DNA from: an uncultured Bacteroidales bacterium
GTDB lineage: Bacteria; Bacteroidota; Bacteroidia; Bacteroidales; UBA932
Direction: 5' to 3'
Assembly (NCBI GenBank): GCA_934725285.1
Contig: CAKVBK010000109.1
Coordinates: forward strand, 1 to 5,327
DNA length: 5,327 bases
Below are positions 5,233-5,327 of the stretch, in pieces. Within the stretch, counting starts at the first letter, position 1, and every line of letters begins with the position of its first letter. A program made the translations under genes and the position numbers. The notes under the pieces were generated by a model. The model was not told where the DNA came from, did no database searches, and saw only the letters and a list, made by a program, of their open reading frames with translations.

Positions 5233-5327
5233 ATGGCGAAAGGTAAGGCACCGGAGGACACTCCGCTGATCAAACAGTTTTTCTCTGTGAAGGCACAGCA
5301 TCCGGAAGCGGTGCTGCTTTACAGGGT
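5233..5327 (+). CDS. mutS: DNA mismatch repair protein MutS, N-terminal fragment (3' end outside window)
   Basis: The first 31 codons (MAKGKAPEDTPLIKQFF, then SVKAQHPEAVLLYR) match the start of MutS mismatch-recognition domain I. There the consensus runs P(L/M)(M/I)-x-Q(Y/F)-x-x-(I/V)K-x-(K/Q)(H/Y)P-(D/E)-A-(I/V)(L/M)(L/F)(F/Y)R-(V/L)GDFYE, and the fragment stops just before GDFYE. MutS is a cytoplasmic ATPase that binds base mismatches and small loops and starts repair with MutL. The Phe of the mismatch-contacting F-x-E motif lies beyond the window edge. The ATG at 5233 is the only reasonable start. The leader of about 60 nt has an exact -7 box and a strong hairpin. The visible reading frame is intact, but whether the full gene is intact cannot be judged. 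Confidence 0.9.
   Translation, partial: MAKGKAPEDTPLIKQFFSVKAQHPEAVLLYR

Noticed and set aside
5002..5301. 99-codon open frame on - strand across the mutS start and its control region
   Set aside because: It runs antisense through the start of mutS, both candidate promoters and the leader hairpin, and overlaps the start of the membrane protein gene. No protein feature is recognisable.
1..5327. CRISPR arrays, tRNA or rRNA genes, insertion sequences, toxin-antitoxin or phage-defence genes
   Set aside because: No regularly spaced repeats, cloverleaf or rRNA-like sequence, transposase motifs or defence-protein signatures were seen in reading either strand.

Overview
The window looks like chromosomal DNA from a member of the Bacteroidota, most likely a Bacteroidales (gut-type) organism of moderate G+C. 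Three things point there. Several intergenic gaps carry the -7 promoter box of that phylum (TAnnTTTG). The start codons lack Shine-Dalgarno sequences and sit behind short A/T-rich stretches. The recognisable proteins also fit: a secreted C69 dipeptidase, a NodB-type deacetylase and a mutS beginning MAKGKAPEDTPLIKQFF. The genus cannot be fixed from this sequence.

Layout, left to right. (1) Positions 1-150, + strand: the last 49 codons of an unrecognised gene. Its stop overlaps the stop of the next, convergent gene. (2) Positions 147-860 and 927-2504, - strand: a probable two-gene unit transcribed right to left, first a secreted C69-family dipeptidase and then a secreted CE4/NodB polysaccharide deacetylase. 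Both have clear signal peptides, so the pair probably acts in the periplasm or at the cell surface on peptides and acetylated glycans. (3) Positions 2505-2677: a divergent control region with promoter boxes on both strands, a perfect 14-bp palindrome and a long imperfect hairpin in the dipeptidase leader. (4) Positions 2678-3271 and 3309-4490, + strand: two GNAT acetyltransferase genes in tandem. The second is a fusion of two transmembrane helices, a helical middle part and a C-terminal GNAT domain. (5) Positions 4494-5069, - strand: an unrecognised single-helix membrane protein, lower in G+C than its neighbours and converging on the GNAT gene with only 3 bp between stop codons. (6) Positions 5070-5232: a second divergent control region, with a promoter and a terminator-like hairpin in the mutS leader. 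(7) Positions 5233-5327, + strand: the first 31 codons of mutS.

No complete new multi-gene system is visible, and there is no CRISPR array, tRNA, rRNA or insertion sequence. The points most worth a second look are the membrane-tethered GNAT fusion, the face-to-face promoters on a palindrome at 2576-2597, the hairpin plus T-tract at the expected 5' end of the mutS transcript, and the structured, possibly repeat-derived tail of the first GNAT gene.
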